NCBI GenBank assembly: GCA_003342895.1
Contig: PTFA01000159.1
Coordinates: 1,109,233 to 1,173,232 of the forward strand
Length of the DNA: 64,000 nucleotides
DNA from: Casuarius casuarius
Lineage: Eukaryota > Chordata > Aves > Casuariiformes > Casuariidae
Direction: 5' to 3'
In this document: positions 36,156 through 48,102 of the stretch, piece after piece
Layout of the letters: each line of letters opens with the position of its first letter
Numbering within the stretch: position 1 is the stretch's first letter
Notes under the pieces: generated by a model
Told to the model about the DNA's origin: nothing
What the model saw: the letters and a program-made list of their open reading frames with translations, nothing else
Databases searched by the model: none
Translations under genes and position numbers: made by a program

Positions 36156-37061
36156 AGTAAAATTCATTATTAATAATATTTAACAACTATAGTTATAATC
36201 ACTACTTCATTATCAACCCTACTAGAGGGTAGGGGAAGGGCTGGTTAGAAAGGCTTAGAAAAAGTCTATCACTGATATTACTGTGCTTATTCTAAATGAT
36301 GGTGATAATTCCCCACTCTGAGTAAAGGGTCTATGCAGTTCATCTGCATATAGAGTCTTATATTCTGAAATACCTGTTCATTAAGAAAAGACTTTGCCCT
36401 TGTGATAGTGTGCTAAAATACTGATACTGTATCATTCTGCTTTGAACAGGGAATGTTTTCCTGATCAGTGTTCAACAGAGGATTTTTTAATCTTGTATCA
36501 AGGTCATTTTTGCAATGTTGCCCCCACCTCTACATTTTTGGTAACTACAAGGGGCTTTTTTCCTACTATCCTCCTGCTATCCTTTGCTGATCCTATTGCA
36601 GTCATTTCTTGAGCCTTCACGTTCATCACAGTATAAATTCAAACAGAACTTTCCTGCAAATCAGGCCACCCATCAGCAGCAGAAAATCTTCTGTTGCTAC
36701 TGGCACTTCAATTCTGCCTGCGAAAGGGCAAGTATACAGGGAAATGCACAAAATCACCGGAGAGTGAAAGGAGACAGAAATGATTTTTAAAAATTAGTAA
36801 TTCCCTATTGTCATAAATCATTCTAGATTTCATTTTTTTAAAACAGAAACACTTCTTGCACGTAGTTGAAAACTAGCAAAGTCACTTTTGCTTCAGGTAC
36901 AAGCTATACCCAGGAATCAGTGTTGTCACAAAATAAAATGACCCTTTATATGCAAAAGCTTAAGTATTCTGATAGCACTTAAATTTTTGTATATTTGCCG
37001 TGCTGACTGACTAATGTGGCAATATGAGTTCTCTCCCTCTCTCCCTCCTCCCTGTAATAAG

Positions 37062-37112
37062 GATGCCATCCTCTTCAAAAAAGATGACTTCCTTCACCCT
37101 CTCTCTGACAAG
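37062..37112 (+). other. Candidate 51-base exon (unproven)
   Basis: A long pyrimidine tract (37029-37053) and TAATAAG precede 51 bases that end in GACAAG followed by GTGCGT, a usable donor. Upstream GCTGACTGACTAAT offers branch-point candidates. Fifty-one bases keep frame. In phase 0 they read 17 residues, D-A-I-L-F-K-K-D-D-F-L-H-P-L-S-D-K, and the frame stays open for another 28 codons to a TAG at 37197-37199. Composition is balanced and coding-like. I do not recognise the peptide. It could be an alternative exon, a fragment of a retrocopy, or chance. Confidence 0.25.
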
Positions 37113-37263
37113 GTGCGTACCAATTTCACGGAGAAATTTTACAATAAGCTGATCTTTCACTTCAAACATGCTGACATGAATCTTGTGGCAGGAATATAGC
37201 AGGATGCTGTTAGATGCTTTTCAAAAGTAACCCTAAATTGTAGGGTTGGGGGGCTACATTACG

Positions 37264-37376
37264 TTTTAAGAACTTTGTGCAATGTATTTATTTATTTCAA
37301 TACAGCACTTACTGTGGAGCTTTAGAACCTTACACAAGCACCCTCATGATAGGAGCTTGTTTAGAGAAGAATAAAA
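37264..37376 (+). repeat. Local direct duplication, copy 1
   Basis: Shared words with copy 2 (38023-38135), in the same order and orientation: AAGAACTTTGTGCAA, ATTTATTTA, an ACT-rich stretch followed by GTGGAGCT, then AGCACC, GTGATAG or ATGATAG, AG-TTGT and AGAATAAA. Copies are about 760 bp apart and have drifted by substitutions and small indels. This may be an old tandem duplication or two copies of an uncharacterised repeat. Similarity outside the stated limits is weak. Confidence 0.6.
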
Positions 37377-38022
37377 GTGAGAATCTCAAATCAGATTTTC
37401 ATAGTATTTTCTATAAATGGATGTTTTCTTCGTGTGTGTATCTGAGGATGGATCAGTTAGTAAAGCAAACAGACGCCTCACAGGAAGGATAAAAATTATC
37501 CCCTCTTTTTCATATAACCTTAAAATAAGATCTGAGCAATTCAGTTGACTCGGTGAAGAATGCAGGAGAGGGGAGCTATGGTACCTTTTGTAGTTGCTGG
37601 GTTTGATTTTGATCTGGTGTGAGAAGTTTGACAGAGGTTATTAAATCACTGATTATTGACAAAGTGCTTTGAAAAGTGATTGTATTAATAAATATATTAC
37701 AAAAGCCAATGAAAATACTGATCACATTATTTCCATTTTTGTATGCTACCGGATGCTAATATACTCTTGTGCAAAATGGAGTCCAAAATAATAATCCTTA
37801 AAACATAGGATCCTTTTAATAGTAATTGAAAAAACTTCATGAAGCAGTTTAAGTCCATGTTTTGGGTTGGAAGTTCAAAAATCTATATTACTTATAAGTA
37901 TTGAAATTAAGGATTTGATCTTCTCTTGTCCTGCTGCTACTGTTAACTTCTTTACTCCATACTGATGAAACTAAGCTAAGGTGTTCCTGGTGATCAGTCT
38001 CAAATTCTACTATATATTGCAT

Positions 38023-38135
38023 TATAAGAACTTTGTGCAATTTTTAAATTATTTATTTAAATGGAACACTTTAAGTGGAGCTAAAGTGGAGGGAGTGAGC
38101 ACCTTCGTGATAGAAGTTTGTATGGACTAGAATAA
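38023..38135 (+). repeat. Local direct duplication, copy 2
   Basis: Second copy of the segment at 37264-37376, recognised by AAGAACTTTGTGCAA followed by ATTTATTTA, GTGGAGCT, GAGCACC, GTGATAGAAG and AGAATAAA. No open frame is shared between the two copies, so this is not a duplicated exon. Confidence 0.6.
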
Positions 38136-38634
38136 ATTAATGTCTTCTGTCATCTATACACATTTTTGCTTTGGTTGGCTCCTTGAGCATGAGTATCTGA
38201 ACAAAGATGAATGCTTCTGGTATGTTGGAGAGGAGCCTGAAAGCTGTGTACTCTCTTGCCCCAGTGATCTCTGTTCAAATTAAGTAGATTTGTTAAGTAT
38301 TGACACATTCTTGGAAGTCATGAAAAGCAGGCCAAGGAAACCAATTGAAATATTTTTGTTGTGTCTGTACTGACTTCAGAGCTGCTTTTCACATGTTTAG
38401 GAATCTGCATGCCATAGGTCCAAAAGAGAACAAGAAAATTTAGTATCTTTATATTTGTTTTATGTCTTTGCAATCAAAATAGAATTCCTATTCTGCAGGA
38501 AATTCTGGGTTTTCAAAACTCGTTTTCATTCCATAGAAACTGGGATTTCAGAACTTCCTGTGAAGTGACACTCTTGGTAAATGTTTGGATATTATTGAAA
38601 TAGTGTTGATTTGAGATTCATTGATTCATTAATC

Positions 38635-38648
38635 AAAAAAAAAAAAAA
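38635..38648 (+). repeat. Poly-A tract (A14)
   Basis: Fourteen A in a row, preceded by GATTCATTGATTCATTAATC, a short ATTGATTC-like repeat. Confidence 0.8.
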
Positions 38649-40273
38649 GGATATAGGGCTGTAAATCAGGATGCAATCTGTAGTCTTCCTCAGCCAGTAT
38701 CTTCATGAGCACCATGTGCTTAATTTGAGCATCATGTGTGCCATAGGGACTTACCTCATTGCATTTCTTTAGAGAATTGGCTTCTACTTTTGTAAAATGT
38801 ACCTTGACCAGACAAATTTGCTAGTAATTTGGTCATTTTTAGATGTATATGAGAATATTTTTGCTGTAAGGCCCTGATCTCCTGTTTGGGTTTTAAAAAT
38901 AAGTCAAGCATGCTCTAAGAATTAAGTTACTCAAACATCCACTGTTGCTGGGTAAGAGAGAGACTGCTGAAAAGTCATTTAAAGTGTATATAAAACTTGT
39001 TGATGAGGCTTCATTTAGGGGGTTTTGAGATGGTGAAACAGAAAATACAGTGGGAAATGGAGATTCTGACGCAGTTTAACACTGACCTACATTCAAGGGC
39101 AATCAAAGAGAGAAGGCTAAAATAAAATGTTTCATCAAGATCACCTTCAAGGGAAGGAATACAACTTTCTAATTTAGCATTCTTTCCTCCACTGTAAAAA
39201 ATGTTTATTTACTTTGCTTATCAGCTTTTTTGTTATATTATTATTTTTATTATTTTAGTTAGTTATACTTGATTCTATTAGTATATATATTGAGTTATAT
39301 TTAATTACTATTCATAATAACTGAGAGAGCTTAAACATTATGAATCTCTAATCTCCCTTTTCATGAAAATGGGAAGAAGAATACCTTCCTTCCTAAAGTG
39401 GAAACATTATGTGACCGTCATGACCCTTGTCTGCAAATATGAGAGAGGTTATAAGATAGCAATCATATTTGGGCGGTAATAAATACTCTTTCTAAGCACT
39501 AAATATATGTGTGCTGTGATGTATTTAGGATACTATTAGACTGAGTTTATGTTGGTATAACACAACAGCAGAAGCAGTAAATAAATGTGACCCTGCCTCT
39601 CATTTTAGGGCAAATGAGAACTTCCACGTAACAACAACCAGTGTTCAGTCTCCTCTGATTACCTGAACTGCTGATGCAGTTACATTGAGATTGTTTTCCC
39701 AGAACAGTAGGCTGTTTATTTCCAATCTTGGTCACACTGAAAATCAAACCAGAGACCTTCTCTTCCTCCTTCCCCCACGTTAAGACCAAGCATACAAGGA
39801 CAAACAGAAAAGAGCAGTTTTTCAAGATCTTTGTGGCCTGAAGTAATTAATCTGTGTGTGTTATAATTATGTCTAGCTTCAAAAATAGAAAGTAATACAG
39901 TACTGTTTTTTCCTAGTGCCAAAAACACATTGAGGTCATTACACTGTTTCAAGGAAAGCTTTGTGTTTGATATTCACTAAATGCAAAAAAGTTCTGTGGA
40001 TTTCTTGGCAGGTCTCTTCATTTCATTGAAGATTTCTTTTAAAAAATTTGATAGCATGATCCTATGCCTGGAAAATCTTGTTAGTACTGTATATTTTCTA
40101 TTTTATGTGCTAAAATGATGAAGGAAACTTATAGAGTTTTCCTGTTAGCTTAACCAGCATATAATATAGCCAGCTGCAGAGCTACCACTAATAAAAAGGA
40201 TTTGAATTGACTCTGACATCTGAGTACATTATTCAACTATGTCTAAAAGACTGTTTGCATTAACATCTACCTT

Positions 40274-40276
<3 letters not shown>

Positions 40277-40308
<32 letters not shown>

Positions 40309-40316
40309 AAAAAAAA
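40277..40316 (+). repeat. Poly-A tract (A31 C A8)
   Basis: Thirty-one A, one C, eight A. Could be the tail of a retroposed copy or a pure slippage tract. No recognisable element precedes it. Confidence 0.85.
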
Positions 40317-41141
40317 CCATAGCTTTTACCTTATTTCTTAGTATACATTTGGATTTAAAAAGATAATTTCTTTTTTCCAGTCTATGGGCTAAATAACTAT
40401 TTTGATGAAGCAATTCAAAAATGCTTTTATAGGACAGCTGGGTTTTTTGGCATGTTCCTCACTGACAGTTCTTAAGAAATGTGTAATACTACCCAAGATT
40501 TTACATTTTTCAGGTCTTGTTAGTATCAGTCAGTTGCAGGCAGACTAGATGTTGGTATGAACTTACATCCAACACTGAAGTATCTTTTTTCTTTCCCTGT
40601 GGTACAACAATATTCTCTTTTTCATAATAAATATTTACCTATATTAATTTGAATTTTTGCTGAGAAATATAGTTATATGTGTAGCATTGTATGATTTTTT
40701 TTTCAAGTCATGCCTACTTTATTTATATCTTTCCTAACTTGAAGATTCACAGCCATATGTTTCAGCCATGTATCAGCAGGCCTGAGCATCTGTTCTCTAA
40801 AAAGAAGCTGTAAGTGATAAAACTGTGTTCAAACCCAAATTCTGTACATTTTGAATGGCTGGCACACTTACTGAGTGTAACTGACAGCAGAACTTGGTCA
40901 TCTGACTTACTTGCTTAAAGCGTCCATCTTAACTAAGAGGGCTGGAATGAGTCTGAACCAGATATGGTATTACATGTTAAGGAAGTGTATTAGAGATATC
41001 TCGATGATCCAGGTATTTCTGACCAAGCTGTAGCTAGAATTTTTAGTGTCTCAAGCAACCATTTAATCATTGTTACTTGGAATCTGAATAACTGCAGGGC
41101 AATGTGACCAAATAGTAAAGTCACTAAAGTACTGTTTCTTA

Positions 41142-41163
41142 AAACTGTACCCAAACTGTACCC
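41142..41163 (+). repeat. 11-bp tandem duplication AAACTGTACCC x2
   Basis: Two exact adjacent copies. Confidence 0.85.
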
Positions 41164-44100
41164 AAAACAGCACTGTTAGCTATCATCACAATCATTTTTA
41201 TTATGTAGGTATTGTACCACTGAAAATGGTGGAAGTGTAACTTAGTGCAACCACATAAGGAAGTTTTATATGCTCCATTAGTCCTTCATCTGGGATCCCT
41301 ACAGCCTAGGACACAGCTTGAGAAAAGAGGAGAGAGGAGGAGCCTTTCCTATCTTGCTGTTGTCTTATAGCACACGCAGACCCACAGGGTCAGAAAGGAA
41401 TCTGAAATCTCACACACCATCACTAAGTAAAAAAGGAACTGTAGAGCAAAATAAGATTTTCTAAGACACCATGATCTAATAGCACAGTATAGTCAAGTAC
41501 TCTCCCTTTGGATTTCATAATTCTACAGTAAAGATGGTTTCTGCAGACAGGAATCAGTTCCTATAAAATTTTGTCCCATCTTAATATAAGACTAATTTAA
41601 TAAACCTTTTCTCTCAAAATAGAGAATAAGAAAAGAAAGATCTGTATTTCAGTGGAAAAAAGCACTTGAATTTCTTTTAATAGAGTTGCAAATTTCACTT
41701 ACAATGTAGTCCTGACTTAGATGTGCCGGTACTGAGACCCAGATTCAAAAAGGATTAAATGATGCCAAGTGTTGCCTAAAGTTTGGGTATCCAGATCCCA
41801 AAAAGGAATTTCACATACTAAGTTATATGCTGACATGTATGGAGTGTATGCACTTAGGAAGTCAGGGCAGATAATATGTGTAGTGGCTGGCAAGAGATGG
41901 CTACATTTAAACCAGACAGAAATAAATGCATAAAAGAGGGATAGATGTTGAAATTCCACACACTACAAAATTTAAGAGATCTGATATAGTACAACACTAG
42001 GATCCAAGAGACTGAAACAGCTTTATTTTTTAAGCCATGGAGCTTATCATTTTGTATTACTATTTTTTTTTCTTTTTAGTGTATTCTAGCAGTTTTCTTA
42101 GGAATTGGGAAATCAGCTTCAACGCACTTCTGACTAGCAGGACACAGTACATCTGTTCCTCAGCTGTAGGGGTATGTAATTTATAGACCTCAGAGTGGTC
42201 CATATGGTCCTTCAACCTAATTAACTGTTCATGATTTGCTGTGGAATTGTGTGGAAAGAGCCTTTTTTGCTGATTTAGTTCCAAGACCTGATCCTGCACT
42301 GAGTATTTAAAAGTCCATTTGACTCTCGAGCAGGCTGAAACTCGTGAGATTTCGAACCGATTTCAGGATTCTTTTTATTAGTCCTCTGTCTTCTAAGCTC
42401 TTAGGGTTGGGTGTTTTAGCTTTTTTCTTTGCTTGCTAGATTTTGACATTTATTGTTCTTAATGACAGCTGAGCTCATTATATGGTCTAATCAGGGGAAT
42501 CAAGGCTGATCAATGGCAAGAGTGGTGAATTTGTGGCTTTTGAGCTCTGCTCTGGTGGAGAATCGGTCTGAGCATGGCTCCCATGCCAGGCTTCTCAATG
42601 CAGCTAGTTACAGGGCTGTGCTAGAGAGAGCTGCTGCGTAATGTGAGTCTCTGCCTGTCAGGGGAAGGAGGGGAGCAGGGAACTGAGAAGGCTGATAGAG
42701 CTGGGTTGCCCTGGGACTCTCCTGCAGGCCTCGCTTTATCCAAAACAGATCAGAGGGACTGCTGGAAAAATGCTGTCATCTTCCAGCTGTGAACTATTTC
42801 CTTCGCTTCATTCTCCACAATTCTTCAAAGTGCATGGGTTATATAACAAAAGATATATAACTATCTAGGTCCTAGTCAGAAACATTTTTTTTGTATGCAA
42901 TTCATAATGTAAGGAAAGTTGGCCACTGAAGAACTCCATGCACTGGGGGTCATCACCATCTAAAGCCATGTTGATTATAGTTGTATGTACATGCATGCCC
43001 AGACATAAGATATTGGCACACCTTGCTGAAAGCAACTTGTTTCCAAAGGCAGTTCAGCCTGCAGGAATGGAAACAATGCAATGTGAACAAAGTGAACAAA
43101 GGCTAAATGATCTGGGCTGGAAAATAAGAAATCTTTTTGGCCCAAGATAGCAAGAGACATACATACATAGATGGTCTTTTGCATAGTAGTATGGACAAAG
43201 GTCTATTTTCTAGACATTACTTGTGCTTTGGTTACTATGAATTCAGTAAAGGAGATTATTAAATGCAGTATGTTGTTACTTTAGCAGATAATGTGAACAG
43301 TCTCATTTGGGCACCTGTGATTTTTTTTTTCTAAGTGATAATGGGAAGTGTGTTTTCTTTAATCCAATAAGTCCAATGTGTTGATGTCAATTATAGCCTT
43401 ATACATTCAATAGTAAGAGAACTATTAAAAGCAATATAAAATCCTAAAAGAATGATTTAATACTGGAATAGCTGCCAAAATGAACTTGTTCCTTCTTCTG
43501 TCTCTTTTTTTCCCCTAAATTTTTCATTAAGTTTCTAAAAATATTTCCACTGAAAATGTTACTGGACTTCATTCATAATGGATTTTCAGAATTGGAGCAT
43601 CTTATGCTTTGCTGAAAATACTATGGACAGAAGCAAATAGTGGGCTTTTGGGGAAGAGTGATGGACAAAAAAATATTACTATTCATTGAAAGAGTTTTGC
43701 TTGTTTGTTTTAAACCAGCTTCCTCTATGATATAAGGACTTCTTAGGGAGGATTTATCTCGTTTTACATTTCATCCGACAAAGTGACTTTTAAAAATATA
43801 GTCCCTTGTCTCATATAATTAGTGATCCATAATGTAAAAATTCAAACAGGCATCTGGATCAAAAAGTAAGTTCAAGAACCACGATACAAAGCCATTAAGG
43901 TTCCTGCTCTTGGGTATTTCAAACTGAGATTCATGCCTAAATACCTTCTGAGGATTTAAGCAAAAGACCTTTTGATTGTGCTCACAAAATTGTCTGGGTA
44001 TATCTACATTGGGAAAGAGATCAAAAACTACCAAGCTATTGCATCATGATGATAACCAAAATATCATATAGAGATACTGGCATAGATCCCAGAAACAACA

Positions 44101-44516
44101 GGCCCAAAGTAATAAAACTTTGCATTTCTGAAAAAAGCTTAGTTTGGACACAAGAAAGAACTGATGCAGATAGATGCTTTCTGTTCTGGACTAGATAACT
44201 TGCTTTCATCTCAAGGAGCAGATGGGGTATAAATACACCCTATATGTCTTACAGTTTTTACAGGATGTAAAAGAACTAGACTGTGCTGTTGTTGACAGCT
44301 ACATTTGCCAAGAATAGAATTTCTATATCTCATGGGTGTATTTCACCTCTAATTATGACAATTCTATGTATGCACAGAAAGTCAGCACCTTTAACTCTGT
44401 TCTCATGCAGCCATATCTGACAGCCTAAAATCTGGTATTCCTCCAGATTCATAGTTTTTGATGCCAACTCTGAGTTTGCATCATGCATATGCCAAGAAAT
44501 TCAAGAAGTCATCTTT

Positions 44517-44536
44517 AAAAAAAAAAAAAAAAAAAA
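44517..44536 (+). repeat. Poly-A tract (A20)
   Basis: Twenty A in a row. It gives a Lys run in a short + strand open frame, which I regard as spurious. Confidence 0.85.
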
Positions 44537-47187
44537 GCACAACTCATATTATCAATTGCACTTTGAAGGTGAAATTCTATACCACAGCAGCAATTCTGAA
44601 GCACAGAACCAGTTTTGACGAGACACTAATCAAGATTTACTGTACATAACTCTTGGATATAAGAGTGATGAAGAAATATTAAAAATCAGAAATGTATAAA
44701 ACTGAGACCAGCATATATAGTATTAAATCATAGTAGTAAAAGAAAAGGAGAAACTGGCTACATCTGTTTCCCTATCAATATGTATCTGTCAGTCTGAATT
44801 CTGGGCATAGTCTTCAGGTTACCAGTAAAATCTGTATCAAATCTGAAATTATTTATCTATTAATTAGATTTATTTATTGATGAAGGATGTTTGTGTTTGA
44901 TTTCAGATATCTTTGAAAGTTCTGACTAGGGTGTAGGATAATACTATTGCTGAAGTCAGTGTGAACCTTGTGTCTCTGCTGAGGCCAGGGATTAGCTATA
45001 GGGTTTCAGTTAGCAAAACTTGTGCATAGCAAATGTTTTGCTCCCAATTTTTAACAGGAAAAATAGAAACTCCTTGTTTTTCTTCTCTTTAGTAAAGTTA
45101 ATTATTCAATACAGATGCCTTGGTTCTGTAGAAATTGGTTCCTTCTTGAACACTAACATATACTTCCTCCTTCTGTGAAGATATATGCTTTTTACTACCT
45201 TGAAAATCATTCAATTGTAAAGGCCGTCTATATTCAGTCGCCGTGAATCCCCAGTGCTTCTGCATAAACTCATGAAAACAGGCTTTTCTGAACGGCATAA
45301 CTGTTGACCACTCATTAACCTCTCCAATCATTTGTCTATCTATTAAGATTTTAATAGGAACTGTTTCCTACTGTGTTTTTACAGTGCCCAGCAGAATAGC
45401 TTAGAGAAGATGCTAAATGCTAGCATTATAAAAATGACAATGAGTTTATCAAATAGCTTATATTTTAAATACTCACTATGTGCTTTCTCATGTTTATTTC
45501 CTATGCTTATACTCTTACATCAATTTTTTTTTTTTAAGGCAACTTAATATGAGAAAAGATAAAATAAATGATCTCATCTTGAAGATATTATCAAGGGGAG
45601 ACAATCGTAATGGACATTTTTTGTCCCTTAGACAGCCATTTCAGCCTTTTAACCTCATAATAGAAGATAAATATTGTAAACTAATGTGTGTTCTGCAGAC
45701 AGGAAGGTGTGACAGGACCTTCAACTGGCTTTGGGTGTTAATTAATGGCCTCTGCTGAACTCTCGGGCTCTGTTCATTCAGAAAGGCCAAATGTTAGTAC
45801 AAGCACAGGCATCCATGTTGTTTGAAAAAAGATTAAAAGTGATTTTTTTTTTCCTGCAAGATGAACCATAGCTAAGAAACAGCAATAGAAAAAGAGTGAA
45901 CAGATTTTCTTACAAAACAGAAAAAAACTTGTTTTTCTTGTTTGGGAGAGAGGAAGTTGCTTTGTTTTTAGAAATGACTATCATGTTCAGATTGAGAGAA
46001 GAGTATAAATATCATCAGGAAATGCAAACACTTTGGTGGAAGTGGAGGATTGTGCCTTTTTTAATAATGATAACTTCAGTTGGAGTCAGTAGATCTCCCC
46101 CAATTCCTTCTAGCCAACAGCCAAGTCATGAATATATTGCAGCTTTGTTGGCTTCAATAACAATTTCATTGACCTTTATCTCAACAAAAAACTTCTTTTA
46201 ACTAAAGCTTTTTCTGCTTTCCAATTAGACATGTTTGGCAGTTTTCCCTTGATATATGTCTGTGGGACTGCAAGCTGGTTTTTAATTTCTTTTAGATATA
46301 AAAGCAGTGTAAAACTCTGCCAGCTGCAGCAATGGAAAGTGAGGATTCCATTTACAGAAATGTTAACTTGAGATGACCACTAACATGAGACAACAACCTT
46401 CATAAGATAAGGCATCCCTCTCTTCCTTAAGGGAAAGTGAACTCACTATAGTGGTCAATTATCTCTTCATAATGACCAATTTATTGGGTGTTAACATTTA
46501 ATTAGATGTACAAAAGAAAAGTGGTAATAAAAAGTATGCAAACAGCAATAATTAGGTTAACTTCATTCTAAAAACAAGACTTAATTAAATTTTAGCCTTG
46601 CTTTTTCTTCCTTTAATTTTTGAACTTCATGTTGCATATTAGCAAGTTTCACTATATCATAGCTACATTGTGCATTCATTAATCACCATTTGATAGCAGA
46701 AACAGCCAGTGATCTTTTTCTCTTTTGTGTTTTAAAGAAATGTAATTTTAGATTAAAAAGAAATATAAGCTGCTTTTGTAAACAAATTAAACCCATGCAG
46801 TTTTAAACTGAAAATGTTAAGTGCATGTATAGTTTAATCTTGAGTCCTGTTTTTACCATGTTGCTGACCTTCTACATTTTGTTGACTTCAGCTGATGATG
46901 AATTTGTTTAGAGCCTTGTGAAAATCAAGTCACAGTTGCTATAGGCTTGTTATCCTTATTACTATTATACTGGAATCATGACCACAGGTCAAGGTCCTAC
47001 TGAGATAAAAGATATACCAATCAATAGTGAGATGGTCCTAACCTAAAGAATTTTAGTCTAAAGCCATGTGTAAAATGAAAAGTTTTTCTAAATAATTTGA
47101 TATGAGGTAGTGCCTAAAGCTCTTTAGTTAGCAAAGTGGTAAAGATATTAGAAACAATTTTAGTCCTGTTTTTATGTTGTGCCAAGA

Positions 47188-47205
47188 TTACCTGAATTCA
47201 GGTAA
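47188..47205. repeat. Perfect 18-bp palindrome
   Basis: TTACCTGAATTCAGGTAA is identical on both strands, with GAATTC at the centre. The symmetry could suit a dimeric DNA-binding protein, but no protein can be named from it. Confidence 0.8.
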
Positions 47206-48090
47206 ACTTTCTGCATAAATGATATAATCCTGTGGGTATCCCTCTGAGCTACTCATGCTCTTCACAGACCCTCAGAGATAATCCATAAAAGAAACTACTC
47301 ACATGGTACCACCTTGCCTTAAAGCTCAATACTGATTATCTCTTAAGAGCGCTGTTGTTTCAAGATGGGAGGACACTGATGTCTGGTTCACCCGAAAAGG
47401 GTTTGCCATTAGCACCCTCTGCAGTATGTCAGTGACAAGTTCTGTTGTGTAAGTGTACCTTACTACATTCTCCCAAATGAAATTGATTACACCCCAAAAA
47501 TATTTTTTTGATTATGTGATTACTATTACTCCAGTGCTCTTTTGCTGAGTTAAGAAATATTGCACCACTACCTAGCAAAACTGGCCTGAGAAAGGCATCC
47601 AAATTGAGTAGATAATAGTAAATCCAAGCAGATTCCTTAATAAAGTCAGGAAAATTACAGTCTTTTAATGCACAGGATTTTGATGCCAGTAGTATAACAT
47701 AAGAAGTCTTATCTTGCAGGTCCAAACAAATATATTTATAATACTTCTATATACTGAACATTAATTTATTTTCTTTATATGTTCTGAGCACCTGAGCCAA
47801 TCTGCTCCATAGTCCACTGGGAAAACAGCACAGCTTGAAAGAGGTACTGGGAGGACAAAAGCAACCTGTTCATTTTCCCACTTATGTGGTTTTGCAGCGT
47901 CATTTTTTCCAGGCTTTTTAAAAGAGTAGGCTCTAAATATCTGCTGTCTTCTCTTTCTTAATTTGAGTCATTTCTACCTAGAATGTATCCAGAGGACATC
48001 TGAAAAGTGAGTTAAAATTGCCCTTGAAGCTGGAACTTTGAAAATCCAGAAACGAACTTTTTAATAACTATAAACAAATTCTCATGGGGC

Positions 48091-48102
48091 GGGGGGGGGG
48101 GG
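48091..48102 (+). repeat. Poly-G tract (G12)
   Basis: GGGG, C, then twelve G; a likely sequencing and slippage hotspot. Confidence 0.85.

Larger units (their letters stand above)
28610..37025. other. Non-coding, AT-rich
   Basis: Contains the ancient repeat at 29164, the CpG-dense segment at 30711-30848 and small inverted repeats. The segment 35200-35460 is GC-richer with open frames on both strands, none recognised. One N at 34227. Confidence 0.5.

Noticed and set aside
38740..38775. Minus-strand consensus donor GAG|GTAAGTCCC
   Set aside because: No acceptor of reasonable quality lies upstream on that strand; single donors are expected by chance.
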